64,000 bases of DNA from Lachnoclostridium phytofermentans ISDg (GCF_000018685.1 NC_010001.1:3810001-3874000); one strand, 5' to 3'. Shown: positions 8,922 to 17,960, counted from the first letter of the stretch. Numbers and translations are program-made. Notes: a model not told the origin generated them from the letters alone.

Positions 8922-9050
8922 TTTCTATGACCTATACTAATTTCTATGACTTAACTATTTTCTATGACTTATACTATTTTCTATGACTTATACTGTTTCT
9001 ATGACTTATTCAATTTTCTATTTTATACATATTTTCTATACTTATACAAA
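8922..9050. repeat. Tandem array of about seven 18-19 bp units
   Basis: Units starting at 8922, 8941, 8959, 8978, 8996, 9015 and 9033 share the core TTTCTATGACTTATACTA; the last two are degenerate. The final unit reaches into the last codons of the oxidoreductase beta gene. The array occupies the 3' untranslated region of that operon, upstream of the rubrerythrin promoter. Function unknown. Confidence 0.85.
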
Positions 9051-9887
9051 TTCATTCATTAATTGCTTAATAACCGTGCTATCTCTTTGCCGTTCAACCA
9101 GTGGCTCTCTTCCTGCTAGAACAATATTTTTTTGATGGAAGGTTTGTTTTTGTTCTTGATATAACACGCCAATTGGAATTCTATCATCAAATTCCATTGC
9201 ACGTTCCATAGCCTCTAGTTTATTGGAAGAATCATAGTCTTCCTCCAAGTGATATACTCTACTCTTATAATAGGCATACGTATTTACTTTGTTAAAGGTA
9301 ACGCAAGGTTGTAATATATCTACTATTGCATAACCAGGATAAGTAATTGCCTGTTTCATAATCTCAGTTAAGTGTTTGGTATCTCCACTAAATGCTCTGG
9401 CTACAAACCCTGCTCCTGCTGCTATCGCCATAAGAACTGGGTTTAGAGGAGTATTCACACTACCAGTTACTTGAACACCAGTAATCTGTCCTTCTGATGT
9501 CGTAGGGGAAGCCTGACCTTTCGTTAAACCATAAATCTGATTATCATGAACAAAGTGCGTAATACCAACATTTCTCCTGATGTTATGAATAAAATGATTA
9601 CCACCTTCGCCATAAGAATCGCCGTCTCCTGTGTCTACAATTACCGTCAGTTTTTCATTTGCAATCTTAGCAGCAACTGCTGCCGGTAATGATCTTCCGT
9701 GTAGTCCACAAAAACTATTTGCACTAATATATTGAGGTGTCTTCGCTGCCTGACCAATTCCACCTACCATTAAAACTTCATAAGGATCTTTCTTTAATTC
9801 TTCTAGCGCTGTCTTAAGACATTGTAGAATACTAAAATTACCGCACCCTGGACACCATGCTGTTTCATACGTTTTGAATTCACACAT
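9042..9887 (-). CDS. 2-oxoacid:ferredoxin oxidoreductase, beta subunit
   Basis: 281 residues, the thiamine-diphosphate subunit. It has the conserved N-terminal CPGCGNFSILQ and the TPP/Mg motif GDGDSYGEGGNHF. The enzyme oxidatively decarboxylates a 2-oxoacid to acyl-CoA and reduces ferredoxin in the cytoplasm; the substrate (2-oxoglutarate, branched-chain oxoacid or pyruvate) cannot be settled from sequence. The start is 1 nt after the alpha-subunit stop, and its ribosome site GGAGGTCAGAAG lies in the last codons of that gene, so translation is coupled. No separate delta ferredoxin subunit is present. Downstream lies the 18-19 bp repeat array. Confidence 0.9.
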   Translation of the reverse strand: MCEFKTYETAWCPGCGNFSILQCLKTALEELKKDPYEVLMVGGIGQAAKTPQYISANSFCGLHGRSLPAAVAAKIANEKLTVIVDTGDGDSYGEGGNHFIHNIRRNVGITHFVHDNQIYGLTKGQASPTTSEGQITGVQVTGSVNTPLNPVLMAIAAGAGFVARAFSGDTKHLTEIMKQAITYPGYAIVDILQPCVTFNKVNTYAYYKSRVYHLEEDYDSSNKLEAMERAMEFDDRIPIGVLYQEQKQTFHQKNIVLAGREPLVERQRDSTVIKQLMNEFV

Positions 9888-9888
9888 A

Positions 9889-11559
9889 CTACTTCTGACC
9901 TCCTTTTCGTATTTTTTCTACGATCTCTTCACCGGAAATCTGTCTGCCATCGTATTTTAAAATACTACCAGTACAAAGAATTCCAGTCTGTTCACGAATA
10001 AGGTCTTTTAATTGCCCCGTTGCATTTTGCTCTATGTTAACAATTTGCTTTGCTTTACTTGCCTTTTCCATTAAGAGTTTCGTAGGAAGTGGGTAAACAT
10101 CACCAAAGGATAATGCACCATATTTACCAGGTTCATCTTCATTAAGTATACTTACCGCTTCTGCAATCGGACCATAGGTGGATCCCCATCCAAGGAATAA
10201 GGTCTCACAGTTTTCCTCACCAAAAAATTCTGGCTCTAAGAGCTCTTCTCTTAAAAGTTCTAGCTTCTTCATACGTTTATCCATCATTTGATTGCGCACA
10301 TCCGCCGACTCTGTAATAAAGCCACGCTCATCATGTTCATCACTATCAACTGATACAAAGTTTCTTGACTTTCCGGGAATCAGTCTTGGCGAGATACCAT
10401 TTTCCGTTAATTGATACCTTAAGTATTCTCCCTCTTTGTATTCGTCATTCGAAGGATTAGCAATTTTTATATTTGATATATCAAATGGTTCTACTGTCGC
10501 TGTAGAATCTCCCAAATATTGATCGCTTAATATAATGACTGGTATCTGATACTTTTCTGTAATGTCAAATGCACGAATCGTTTGGTAAAATGCATCCTTA
10601 TGATTTCTAAGTGCAATCACCATCCTTGGAAACTCTCCTTGAGCCGCAGAAATTACGAATTTCAAATCACTCTGTTCTGTTCTAGTAGGCAATCCAGTTG
10701 CAGGACCTGGACGTTGTACATTCACCGCAACCAAAGGAATCTCTGCGATACCAGAAAGTCCTAGTGCCTCAACTTTTAAACAAAATCCTCCGCCAGAGGT
10801 TCCTGTCATAGCTCTTGCTCCTGCATACGAAGCTCCAATAGCCATATTAATGGCAGCAATCTCATCTTCTGCCTGCTCTACAACGAAATCTGCTTCCACA
10901 CTCTTAGAAGCTAGATATTCCATAATAGCTGTTGATGGTGACATAGGATATGCAGAATAGAACTTAATTCCTGCTGCAATTGCTCCAAGTGCTAATGACT
11001 TACTACCAGATATAATCATCCAATCACTAAAGTTACCAGGTGTTATAGAAAATCTAGTTTCTACACTTTCATAACCAAGCCTTACTGCTTTTACGTTCAT
11101 ATCAAGATACGCTTCTTTTACTAAGTTCTTCATTGTCTCTTCTACATGATCTGTAGCGATACCAAAAAGCTTTAATATTACACCAATCGCAATACTTCCG
11201 GAAACTCGAACGTTACCAAGTTCTTTTGCCATACCACCCATATTAAGCTTAATTGCTTTTGGATCTGTAGTAGTTAATTTCGTATCACATAAAATAAAAC
11301 CATCTTGCTTTAAATTTTGTTTATGTAATTCTACAGTATCATCATCAAGGGCTATCATACCGTCCAATTCATTACTATGTGATGTTATTATTTCATTTCC
11401 AAAACGAATCAAGGAAAAGTTATGTCCGCCTCGAACACGAGACATAAAATCCTTTATTGTAAATACATAATATCCTGCTTTTTTAAGTAAAACTTCTAGG
11501 TTTGCAACCGTTGTATCGATTCCTTGCCCGGCTGCACCACCAACTAAAATATTGTACAT
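9889..11559 (-). CDS. 2-oxoacid:acceptor oxidoreductase, fused gamma-alpha subunit
   Basis: 556 residues. Residues 1-~180 form the gamma domain (GGAAGQGIDTTV, RVRGGHNFSLIRFG). The rest is the alpha domain (GAIAAGIKFYSAYPMSPSTAIMEYL, TGTSGGGFCLKVEALGLSG, TRTEQSDL). The gamma-alpha fusion is the usual KorA-type arrangement in two-gene ferredoxin oxidoreductases. AAGGAGGTGCATT precedes ATG at 11559. It is the first gene of a two-gene operon with the beta subunit at 9042-9887. Confidence 0.92.
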   Translation of the reverse strand: MYNILVGGAAGQGIDTTVANLEVLLKKAGYYVFTIKDFMSRVRGGHNFSLIRFGNEIITSHSNELDGMIALDDDTVELHKQNLKQDGFILCDTKLTTTDPKAIKLNMGGMAKELGNVRVSGSIAIGVILKLFGIATDHVEETMKNLVKEAYLDMNVKAVRLGYESVETRFSITPGNFSDWMIISGSKSLALGAIAAGIKFYSAYPMSPSTAIMEYLASKSVEADFVVEQAEDEIAAINMAIGASYAGARAMTGTSGGGFCLKVEALGLSGIAEIPLVAVNVQRPGPATGLPTRTEQSDLKFVISAAQGEFPRMVIALRNHKDAFYQTIRAFDITEKYQIPVIILSDQYLGDSTATVEPFDISNIKIANPSNDEYKEGEYLRYQLTENGISPRLIPGKSRNFVSVDSDEHDERGFITESADVRNQMMDKRMKKLELLREELLEPEFFGEENCETLFLGWGSTYGPIAEAVSILNEDEPGKYGALSFGDVYPLPTKLLMEKASKAKQIVNIEQNATGQLKDLIREQTGILCTGSILKYDGRQISGEEIVEKIRKGGQK

Positions 11560-12206
11560 AATGCACCTCCTTAATAATTTAGTATTTTATTGTATTATAT
11601 AACTTATATTACCATAAAACAACCAAATATGAGTAGTATTTTTTATACATTTTGCAAAACACTCTATATTTAATTGTTAATATGCGTTTATAGACAATGT
11701 TAATCGCCTCATTCTAATAATGTGTCCTTATATTTATTAATTGTGATATTATTCTCATATTGCAGATACTATTCATCAGAACACAACATGATAACTATTA
11801 ATTTTTCAGCTTACTATTCAAACGTGACTTTTTCTGAGTTTTCAAATTTTCTATTTAATCAAATATTTTTTATTTTTTTATATTCACATTTAATCTGCAA
11901 AATTTTCCTATGGGTGCATTTATGTGAAATATTTAAACGTTATACTATATTCTTAAAGTAATGTATTATGTATTTAAATAGATTCTTAGCCATACCCACT
12001 ATTAAATGTGATAACCACTTTATGATTGATAAAATTGAGGAGAAGTCAACAGAGCTGTCACTAAAGTGTGGCAGCTCTGCATAAAGGTAATATGTTTTAA
12101 GTTATTTGTGTATTGTTATTTATGTACTGTAATCTTGACTACTTCTGGATAATTTTAAGTAGTGCTATAAATCTATAGCTTATCCGATTTTACCCAAATC
12201 TTTGAA
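11560..12206. other. 647-bp AT-rich intergenic region
   Basis: It presumably holds the promoter of the oxidoreductase operon at its left end. A hairpin at about 12048-12078 has CAGAGCTG/CAGCTCTG arms; no clear T run follows, so it is only terminator-like. An open frame at 11722-11961 is F/Y/I-rich, lacks a ribosome site and is rejected. No other gene seen. Confidence 0.5.
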
Positions 12207-12668
12207 TCAGATATCACGCTGTAATATGAATTTAACAACTTTTACGTTGCCATCCATTTCTGTACCATTTATAAGAAAGCCACATTTTTTTGTATAAAAA
12301 TTAATATTTTCAGTTTTATCTTCCGGAGTTACCAATGTTATTGTTCTCCAATCACTATAGTATTCTAGAGCATATCTGAAAGCTCCACTACCTAACCCTT
12401 GATGTTGATATTGTGGAATCAGACAAAGGCAACCCAAATAATAATTTCCATCTCCTCTATTCTCAAGAGATATAACGCCTACAGGTAACTCATCCATCGT
12501 TATAATGTGTTTTTCAGATTTCTGCAGTGACAAAGTCATACTTTCTACTGTTCTCCCATACGCTGGGCATTCACCATATTTCAGATAATCCGATAAGAAT
12601 GCTTTGTTGTACAATTCTATCAATAATTCTGAATCTTTTTCATTCGCTTTTTGATATCTAATATTCAT
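12207..12668 (-). CDS. GNAT-family N-acetyltransferase
   Basis: 153 residues. The acetyl-CoA pyrophosphate-binding loop is QYQHQGLGSGAF, preceded by the beta-4 strand YLGCLCLIPQ and followed by the GNAT C-terminal pattern NINFYTKKCGF. The enzyme transfers acetyl from acetyl-CoA to an unknown amine. I start at ATG 12668, after AAGGAGAATTTTG; the longer frame begins at an adjacent TTG. It is the leftmost recognisable gene of the accessory block that extends to the tRNA-Gly at 33.9 kb. Confidence 0.8.
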   Translation of the reverse strand: MNIRYQKANEKDSELLIELYNKAFLSDYLKYGECPAYGRTVESMTLSLQKSEKHIITMDELPVGVISLENRGDGNYYLGCLCLIPQYQHQGLGSGAFRYALEYYSDWRTITLVTPEDKTENINFYTKKCGFLINGTEMDGNVKVVKFILQRDI

Positions 12669-12834
12669 CAAAATTCTCCTTATATTAAGCTTATTTATTC
12701 TTAAGAATACTTTTTGATGTATTAATACTCATTCAGTATAGAATCCAACTTATACATAAGTGATTTATCTTATATTCTATGTTCCTTCAAAGTATTCTAC
12801 TATAAGCCTCAACTCTAAGTCTTTTTCAACTCTA

Positions 12835-13311
12835 TTAATAACGATGCAATACATAATATCGAAGCATATCATCTTCATGAGTATATAAAAATCCTAACTT
12901 CTCTAGAACATGCTGACTCCTTCTATTTCTTAATACCGCATCAGCATATAATGTTAATAGACCTAAACTTTTAAAAGCATAGTCAATCATTAGCCTTTCA
13001 GCCTGTGTACCATACCCATGCCCTTTAACACTATCATTTACAAGTGCTACGCTTAATGTACCGCACCTCTTTTTAAAATCTATGTACTTAATCTGTATTT
13101 CACCAATTGTTTTATCATCTAGGCAAATAGCAAAGTAATGTCGCGTCGGGTCTAATACTTTATTTTCATAATAATCATCCACTAAAGGTTTCGAATATAT
13201 ATATGACTTTATATCCGAATCTTTAGAAAAAATCATAGGGTCATAAATATATTGCTTATAAAATTCATGAACTCTCTCTTTGGTATACGGTAATAAAGAA
13301 ATCTTAGGCAT
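12835..13311 (-). CDS. GNAT acetyltransferase, RimJ/RimL-like
   Basis: 158 residues from ATG 13311, which follows AGAGGAAATGAT; the open frame extends 17 codons upstream without a better site. The acetyl-CoA loop is NDSVKGHGYGTQAERLM, followed by LYADAVLRNRRSQHVLEKLGF, the RimJ/RimL-type signature. The substrate is unknown: this subfamily includes ribosomal-protein, antibiotic and small-amine acetyltransferases. The upstream 61-residue ORF ends 47 nt before this start. Confidence 0.8.
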   Translation of the reverse strand: MPKISLLPYTKERVHEFYKQYIYDPMIFSKDSDIKSYIYSKPLVDDYYENKVLDPTRHYFAICLDDKTIGEIQIKYIDFKKRCGTLSVALVNDSVKGHGYGTQAERLMIDYAFKSLGLLTLYADAVLRNRRSQHVLEKLGFLYTHEDDMLRYYVLHRY

Positions 13312-13358
13312 ATCATTTCCTCTGTTTTTTCTTGTTTCGATATGTTGATCCAACCCAT

Positions 13359-13544
13359 TCACACTTCCATTTCATATAAAGCCATTGACTGACCATTGTC
13401 ATAATCAATGATTTTAACAATTTTAAATCCTGCATTAAGGTATATCTGCCTTACTTCTTTTTCATTAAGACCCCACGCTGTTACTTCTCGCATTACCCAT
13501 ATGGCTTTATCAACTTCTCCTATTTTTAACTTTAACTCATTCAT
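13359..13544 (-). CDS. Small protein, possibly an internally deleted GNAT
   Basis: 61 residues with a good ribosome site (GGTGGAGCTATTGT before ATG). The N-terminus (DKAIWVMREVTAWG) resembles the first helix of small GNAT enzymes. The C-terminus (IYLNAGFKIVKIIDYDNGQS) resembles the last strand of such enzymes, while the acetyl-CoA loop that should lie between is absent. It may be a remnant after an internal deletion (inference), or an unrelated small protein. Confidence 0.4.
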   Translation of the reverse strand: MNELKLKIGEVDKAIWVMREVTAWGLNEKEVRQIYLNAGFKIVKIIDYDNGQSMALYEMEV

Positions 13545-13630
13545 ACAATAGCTCCACCTTTTACTGATTCTCTGTTTCTTACTTCTTTTACTTCGTATCT
13601 ATAGAGCATATAAGAATGTCCAAGTAACTT

Positions 13631-13825
13631 TTAAAATGAACCCTCTTTTAGTGATAAAAATTCATGATTAAATTGATTTCCTAAACGCGTAAGTTCACCT
13701 AGTACACGATTTAATCCATTATCTGTTTTATACCAATTATCTCTATTAATATCATGTCCATTTTCATTATATGTAACTGAACTAATAAAGAACTTAGTGT
13801 TAGGAAACGCAAATTGATAGAACAT
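13631..13825 (-). CDS. Hypothetical 64-residue protein
   Basis: It starts at ATG 13825, overlapping the stop of the preceding ORF in a TAATG arrangement, with AAGGAG in the coding end of that ORF. That layout suggests real translational coupling. The sequence (FISSVTYNENGHDINRDNWY ...) matches no family I recognise. It lies in the accessory island. Confidence 0.4.
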   Translation of the reverse strand: MFYQFAFPNTKFFISSVTYNENGHDINRDNWYKTDNGLNRVLGELTRLGNQFNHEFLSLKEGSF

Positions 13826-14148
13826 TAAGCATCTCCTTGCATGAAAGTTTTTACAGCATATAATTTCTGTTTTGGGACTAATGCCTTTGGCATTAGTACT
13901 TGTCTTGTAAATCTTGCATTTTCAGCTGTGCTCCCAGATTGGTTTTCACCTATAATCTTTTCTTTTTCAACATTATTTATTGTTAATACATCCGTATAGA
14001 AATCACATTCCGTCAGATAATCTTTATGATATATCTCACATTTTGATTTTACACCATTAAATTTTCCGGTCTTTACACTTACACCACCCGAAGGAACTAT
14101 GATAGGTGCATAACCATTTAAGGCTGATAAATTCCGGTATCCACTCAT
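13825..14148 (-). CDS. Unrecognised ORF fragment overlapping the phosphoesterase
   Basis: 107 codons, of which the first ~30 overlap the metallophosphoesterase gene in another frame and have no ribosome site. The remaining part (CEIYHKDYLTECDFYTDVL ... KALVPKQKLYAVKTF) looks protein-like and is coupled to the downstream 64-residue ORF. The likeliest reading is the 3' part of a gene that lost its start at a recombination junction near 14090. Function unknown. Confidence 0.3.
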   Translation of the reverse strand: MSGYRNLSALNGYAPIIVPSGGVSVKTGKFNGVKSKCEIYHKDYLTECDFYTDVLTINNVEKEKIIGENQSGSTAENARFTRQVLMPKALVPKQKLYAVKTFMQGDA

Positions 14149-14749
14149 TAGCTATACCATGTAATAATAAAAACTGTGTTTTACCATTACTGTACAGCGG
14201 AACGCCTACTGAACCAGCATTCAAAATCATCTTTCCATTATGTTCAATTTTATTCTGAATATGAGTATGACCACATAATATAACGGATGATGCTATGGAG
14301 TCCATAATTTCATAAGTCCTAGCGCTCTTTGTTACTAGTTTTTCATTTACTTTATAGGGTGAACCATGACATATTGTAAGCTGAGGCATATCATCGATAG
14401 TAATGGTTTCAGCGGGTTGTAGCTTCTGAAAAAATTCTAAATCTTTCTTGTCTAGATGGTTATAAGTATACAGCATTGCACCTGTCGTAGAATTATTATC
14501 CTGCCATATTATTTCACTATTCTCACGAAAATTTAGCCAATAATCATCTTTGTTTCCCTTTATAAAATTGCACTCATATTTCGTATTCATCTCATAAATT
14601 ATTTGCATGGTTTTTTGGGGATAACCTAGATCACCAAGATAATCACCCAAAAATATATATCTATTTATGTTATGAGATAACGCATAATCAATGCATTTTT
14701 TCAAAGCAATATAATTACTATGAATATCTGATAAAACTGCAATATCCAT
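14057..14749 (-). CDS. Calcineurin-like metallophosphoesterase, C-terminus altered
   Basis: 230 residues. The metal-binding motifs are in order: SDIHSNYIAL, FLGDYLGDLG, GNKDDYW, ICHGSPY and CGHTHIQ, then NAGSVGVP. This is the YfcE/MJ0936-like phosphodiesterase family. After the normal strand ANEWIPEFISL, the last ~19 residues (cysteine- and lysine-rich) look unrelated to the family, where another ~50-60 residues would be expected. A recombination junction or frameshift near 14090-14130 has probably replaced the C-terminus. The catalytic core is complete. Start ATG 14749 has AAGGAG 12 nt upstream, rather far. Confidence 0.75.
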   Translation of the reverse strand: MDIAVLSDIHSNYIALKKCIDYALSHNINRYIFLGDYLGDLGYPQKTMQIIYEMNTKYECNFIKGNKDDYWLNFRENSEIIWQDNNSTTGAMLYTYNHLDKKDLEFFQKLQPAETITIDDMPQLTICHGSPYKVNEKLVTKSARTYEIMDSIASSVILCGHTHIQNKIEHNGKMILNAGSVGVPLYSNGKTQFLLLHGIANEWIPEFISLKWLCTYHSSFGWCKCKDRKI

Positions 14750-15008
14750 TTATGTATTCCACTCCTTATTTGTTAATTGACCACAAATTATAATTTCATT
14801 CTCATTCAAGGTAATAAGCTTAAATTTTCAATTAAGATTAATTAGAGTGTACCTAAGGGCTCCTTTTAAAAACAAAAATCTATGAATATCATGGATTTCT
14901 ATCAAGCACGTTATTGGATTATAATTCTGCCACCTTATAGTACATTGATTAAAAAGCTTACCAGCACATCTATTATTTATGTACTCTACTGTGTACTAGA
15001 GTAATACT

Positions 15009-16232
15009 CTATATATCATATCCATTTTTCATCAAAAGTTGCTGCGCGGTACTTATTGAATCAACACCAGTGGCATTTTTAATAGGAGCAAATTCTTTTT
15101 CTCTGATTACTTCGAACGGAAGGCAGTTATCGAAAAGATGAACCATATCTAATACAAGTTCTTCAAATTTATATCCATTAGGTTCTTTCGGTTCAATATA
15201 TTTATCATCAACAGTTAGATATGGTATTTTTTTCTCTACCACATGAATAGGTAAATCATACTTCATAATATCTTCTAATTTATCTAAGCGGAACAAATAA
15301 TTTAGCGTAACTCCAAATGCATAGCTTAACTCACCATTATCTTTTCTTTCATTAAGTATTTCGTCAGTCATCTCGTAATATTCTACAATAGATGGCTTTC
15401 CATCTTCTAAGCATAATACACCAACACGTTCATCTGGATTAGATTTTCTTACTACTTTTGCACCGCTTAAATGATTGGTTGCAATTGTGGCACCAACAAA
15501 ATATGGATCTGCAATTTTTTGGAGAACATTATCGACAGAAAACACATTTATCCACTCTATTTTACTATTATGTAAGTCATCAAGTATATTTGCCTTAACC
15601 ATAGATGAAAACCAACCTCCATTGCCATTAGGAGATAGTGAAAGTTGGTCTGGGGCTTCCATTAATAATTTGCCAGCATAATCCACCGAAGGAGTCATAT
15701 CTTGAATATAAAAAGTTATAAAATCGTTGGGATAACCAAAAAAGTCATGTTCATTCAAAAAAGATATCGTTTGCTCATTATTTTTTTTACTTGTCATTAT
15801 GTATAATGGTATCCAAGTATCTGCCGCTTTTGCTGTATCTATAATATTTTTAAATATTAATTCAAATATAAATACATCTTTTGTAAGACCTATATTTACC
15901 ATTCCTTTAGGAATTTCACATCCTAGACGTGTACCTTGTCCTCCTGCTAATACAACCGCAGCAACTTTACCAGTTTGAATTGTCTTAATACCAATATCAT
16001 AATATATATCTTTATTGGATTTAATTTGTTCAATACTCATCCCTTCAAGGGGTTCGTATATGACACTATTTTTGCTGATATTTTTATGAATGCAATAAAT
16101 AAGTTTCCAATCTACTTTTTCTATTTGGGCAGCTAAATTATCCTTGTCATCTTGAGATAATTTATCATAATAAGATAAAAGATGCTCCTGATTGTGTTCC
16201 TTTAGTAGCAATGATAAATCACTTTTATTCAT
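15009..16232 (-). CDS. UDPGP-family nucleotidyltransferase (UDP-GlcNAc pyrophosphorylase-like)
   Basis: 407 residues. The nucleotide-binding signature LAGGQGTRLGCEIPKG identifies the UTP:sugar-1-phosphate uridylyltransferase family. The overall pattern (MEAPDQLSLSPNGNGG, WINVFSVDNVL, SGAKVVRKSNPDERVG, VEYYEM) is that of the eukaryotic-type UAP1/UDPGP group rather than bacterial GlmU. It makes UDP-N-acetylhexosamine or UDP-hexose from the sugar 1-phosphate and UTP. AAGGGGAGAAAGTT precedes ATG. It stands alone in the accessory block, so the partner pathway is not evident. Confidence 0.85.
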   Translation of the reverse strand: MNKSDLSLLLKEHNQEHLLSYYDKLSQDDKDNLAAQIEKVDWKLIYCIHKNISKNSVIYEPLEGMSIEQIKSNKDIYYDIGIKTIQTGKVAAVVLAGGQGTRLGCEIPKGMVNIGLTKDVFIFELIFKNIIDTAKAADTWIPLYIMTSKKNNEQTISFLNEHDFFGYPNDFITFYIQDMTPSVDYAGKLLMEAPDQLSLSPNGNGGWFSSMVKANILDDLHNSKIEWINVFSVDNVLQKIADPYFVGATIATNHLSGAKVVRKSNPDERVGVLCLEDGKPSIVEYYEMTDEILNERKDNGELSYAFGVTLNYLFRLDKLEDIMKYDLPIHVVEKKIPYLTVDDKYIEPKEPNGYKFEELVLDMVHLFDNCLPFEVIREKEFAPIKNATGVDSISTAQQLLMKNGYDI

Positions 16233-16383
16233 AACTTTCTCCCCTTATGATATATGCAATTATTTCTCCAAACTAAGAAAATAGTTTATATACTAAAAAA
16301 GCTCCCTTCTTTAATGATATTTCAAGAGCGTGTAGCGTATGTAGACCCATAATAATTACCTATTAACTCTGCCTGATTTCCCA

Positions 16384-16854
16384 TTAATTAGATAATCTCC
16401 GTATCGGAAAAAACATGTATCCTTTTCCTGTTTCAGGGCAATTGAAATCATGCACAGCACCTGCTAATGTTATATTGTTCTCCTGTAAATATTTAATTAC
16501 GTTTTGAAAAGTATCATTATTTTCATTTTCAACATAAATATACTCATACCCAGGAACAACCCATTTCGTCCATCCAAGCGGAGCTTCTGAACCATCTAAG
16601 CATTCTACTCCGGCAAGATATAAGCCTTGCGAAAAATCATTTTCCCAAGGGTTGAACGAGTGCGAAAAATCAGACATTACTCCCCATATTCCGAGAAGAT
16701 TCCCGTTATCGTCCTTTTTCGCTAAGTGTGACACTTCATTAAAATGTGAGTTTGCATCATCCCAAAGTTTTTCAATAAATCCATCGCCATCCTTTGTTGA
16801 TCCTTCTTTCCCAATAACAATAAATGAATCTACTATACATTTTTCTATATTCAT
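16384..16854 (-). CDS. Stand-alone GyrI-like effector-binding domain protein
   Basis: 156 residues resembling the GyrI/AraC effector-binding fold: LWDDANSHFNEVSHL, GIWGVMSDFSHSF, YLAGVECLDG, GWTKWVVPGYEYIYVE, followed by a C-terminal strand. Such proteins bind small hydrophobic molecules or act as hydrolases. There is no DNA-binding domain. TATGGAGGCTCTTT precedes ATG. The same domain is fused to AraC domains in the genes at 22542 and 25337. Confidence 0.7.
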   Translation of the reverse strand: MNIEKCIVDSFIVIGKEGSTKDGDGFIEKLWDDANSHFNEVSHLAKKDDNGNLLGIWGVMSDFSHSFNPWENDFSQGLYLAGVECLDGSEAPLGWTKWVVPGYEYIYVENENNDTFQNVIKYLQENNITLAGAVHDFNCPETGKGYMFFPIRRLSN

Positions 16855-16899
16855 AAAGAGCCTCCATAATCATATTATATAGTTGATAAACAAAAATAT

Positions 16900-17478
16900 T
16901 TATAATTTTATTTCTAAACCGTCATACGCAATATGATATTTATTTAAATTGGAATGAAACTCCAAGTTCTCATGTATGTCATTTCCTTCATGTGATATAT
17001 GCGTAGCATAGACATAGGTATTTTCGTTAATAATCTTTCTAACTCGCATTTCATTAATAATTTCAATGACTTGTCCGCTATCTAGATGACCTCCTTGATT
17101 ATACCCTTTTCCATAAGTTTGGTCTAAAACAACTAAATCAAGTTTATAATTTTGGATTATGTTCCATGCTTTGCTTGATAAATTTAACAAATCAGTACCA
17201 TAAAAGATATATTTTCCTTTATGTCCGATTATATATACTAAGGCTTCTAATCGTTTATCGTGTTCTGAATCTATTGCTATTATTTCATAATCATTTAGTA
17301 CTTTTATATCTCCACTTTTTATCAAATGTAAATTATAATTCATATCTTTCTGCCAACTAGTATCATTTATATCAAAAGTTGGTTCATTTTCTTTTATCCA
17401 ATGATTCATATCACTACATGTACCAGAAGAGCAAATAATATCAAGATGAGTTAGGTTTTTTGTAGCATATTTCTTCAT
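16900..17478 (-). pseudogene. MBL-fold hydrolase lacking its N-terminal metal site
   Basis: 192 residues matching the C-terminal two thirds of PhnP-like metallo-beta-lactamase-fold enzymes: AIDSEHDKRLEALVYII, GKYIFYGTDLLNLSSKAW, LDLVVLDQTYG, GHLDSG, YATHISHEGNDIHENLE, YHIAYDGLEIKL. The N-terminal strand with the HxHxDH motif that supplies most zinc ligands is missing. The ORF starts at an ATG with AGAGGAAAATC just next to a degenerate tRNA-Gly att repeat (17521-17553), so the 5' end was probably lost during an integration or excision event. A catalytic role is unlikely. Confidence 0.6.
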
Positions 17479-17494
17479 ATAGATTTTCCTCTTT

Positions 17495-17626
17495 CTAACA
17501 ATCTATGATTTTCGTAAAAATCATGGGATTCCGTAAGTACGAGATGGGATTTAAAATCCAATCCTGTATGTTTTTCCTTGCCTTTAATGTTACTCCTTCT
17601 TCTTCCGATAATCGCTTAACATACAT
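17495..17626 (-). CDS. Short ORF running through the att remnant
   Basis: 43 codons starting MYVKRLSEEEGVTLKARK, with a strong site GGAGGTTATTA before ATG. The last ~20 codons are read out of the degenerate tRNA-Gly repeat at 17521-17553, so this looks like the 5' end of a truncated gene, not an evolved protein. Unrecognised. Confidence 0.35.
   Translation of the reverse strand: MYVKRLSEEEGVTLKARKNIQDWILNPISYLRNPMIFTKIIDC
17521..17553. repeat. Degenerate tRNA-Gly 3'-end att remnant (copy a)
   Basis: The string GGGATTCCGTAAGTACGAGA and the following TGGGATT align with the att repeat at 26872-26924 and with the tRNA-Gly 3' end at 33833, with several substitutions. It is the most diverged copy. 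Confidence 0.6.
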
Positions 17627-17787
17627 TAATAACCTCCATAATAATTTGATGATGTAAACTCATTTTATCAGATTTTTAAATATAAATAAACATAAATTAC
17701 CAAACCAGTTGTGTATTACTAAAATTTTATATGCACTCTCTCTACACTTTATCAAATAGTGTAATCTTCTCAAGCATTAAAATTATG

Positions 17788-17868
17788 ACCACTCTAGAGT
17801 ATATTTAGGATCAAAACTCAGAACTAGAGAACCTGATAATCATGAATAATGCAATGTCAAAAAAGTGG
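17788..17868 (+). pseudogene. Tyrosine recombinase C-terminal remnant (older)
   Basis: Read in frame, 27 codons give TTLEYI, a stop, then DQNSELENLIIMNNAMSKKW. This aligns with TTLRYIYNPNTEQENLKIM in the remnant at 26715-26843 and covers the region of the catalytic tyrosine. It ends 29 bp before att copy b, the same position integrase 3' ends occupy in the other elements. Non-functional. Confidence 0.75.
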
Positions 17869-17896
17869 TGCACATACGGTGTACATTTAAGCGCAA

Positions 17897-17946
17897 CAAA
17901 AAATCCCTTGAAAATCAAGAGATTTTGTAAACGCGAGACGGGATTC
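17897..17946. repeat. tRNA-Gly 3' end + terminator att repeat (copy b)
   Basis: A hairpin with arms ATCCCTTG / CAAGAGAT is followed by GCGAGACGGGATTC, the 3' part of tRNA-Gly (acceptor and T-stem side). It is preceded by the conserved TGCACATAC-type block at 17867-17876. It marks an insertion boundary. Confidence 0.85.
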
Positions 17947-17960
17947 TAATCATATCCCTT

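Noticed and set aside
8922..9050. CRISPR array
   Set aside because: The repeats are contiguous 18-19 bp tandem units with no spacers, and no cas genes are present.
11722..11961. 79-codon plus-strand frame rich in F, Y, I and L
   Set aside because: Composition is what AT-rich noncoding DNA gives; no ribosome site or family pattern.
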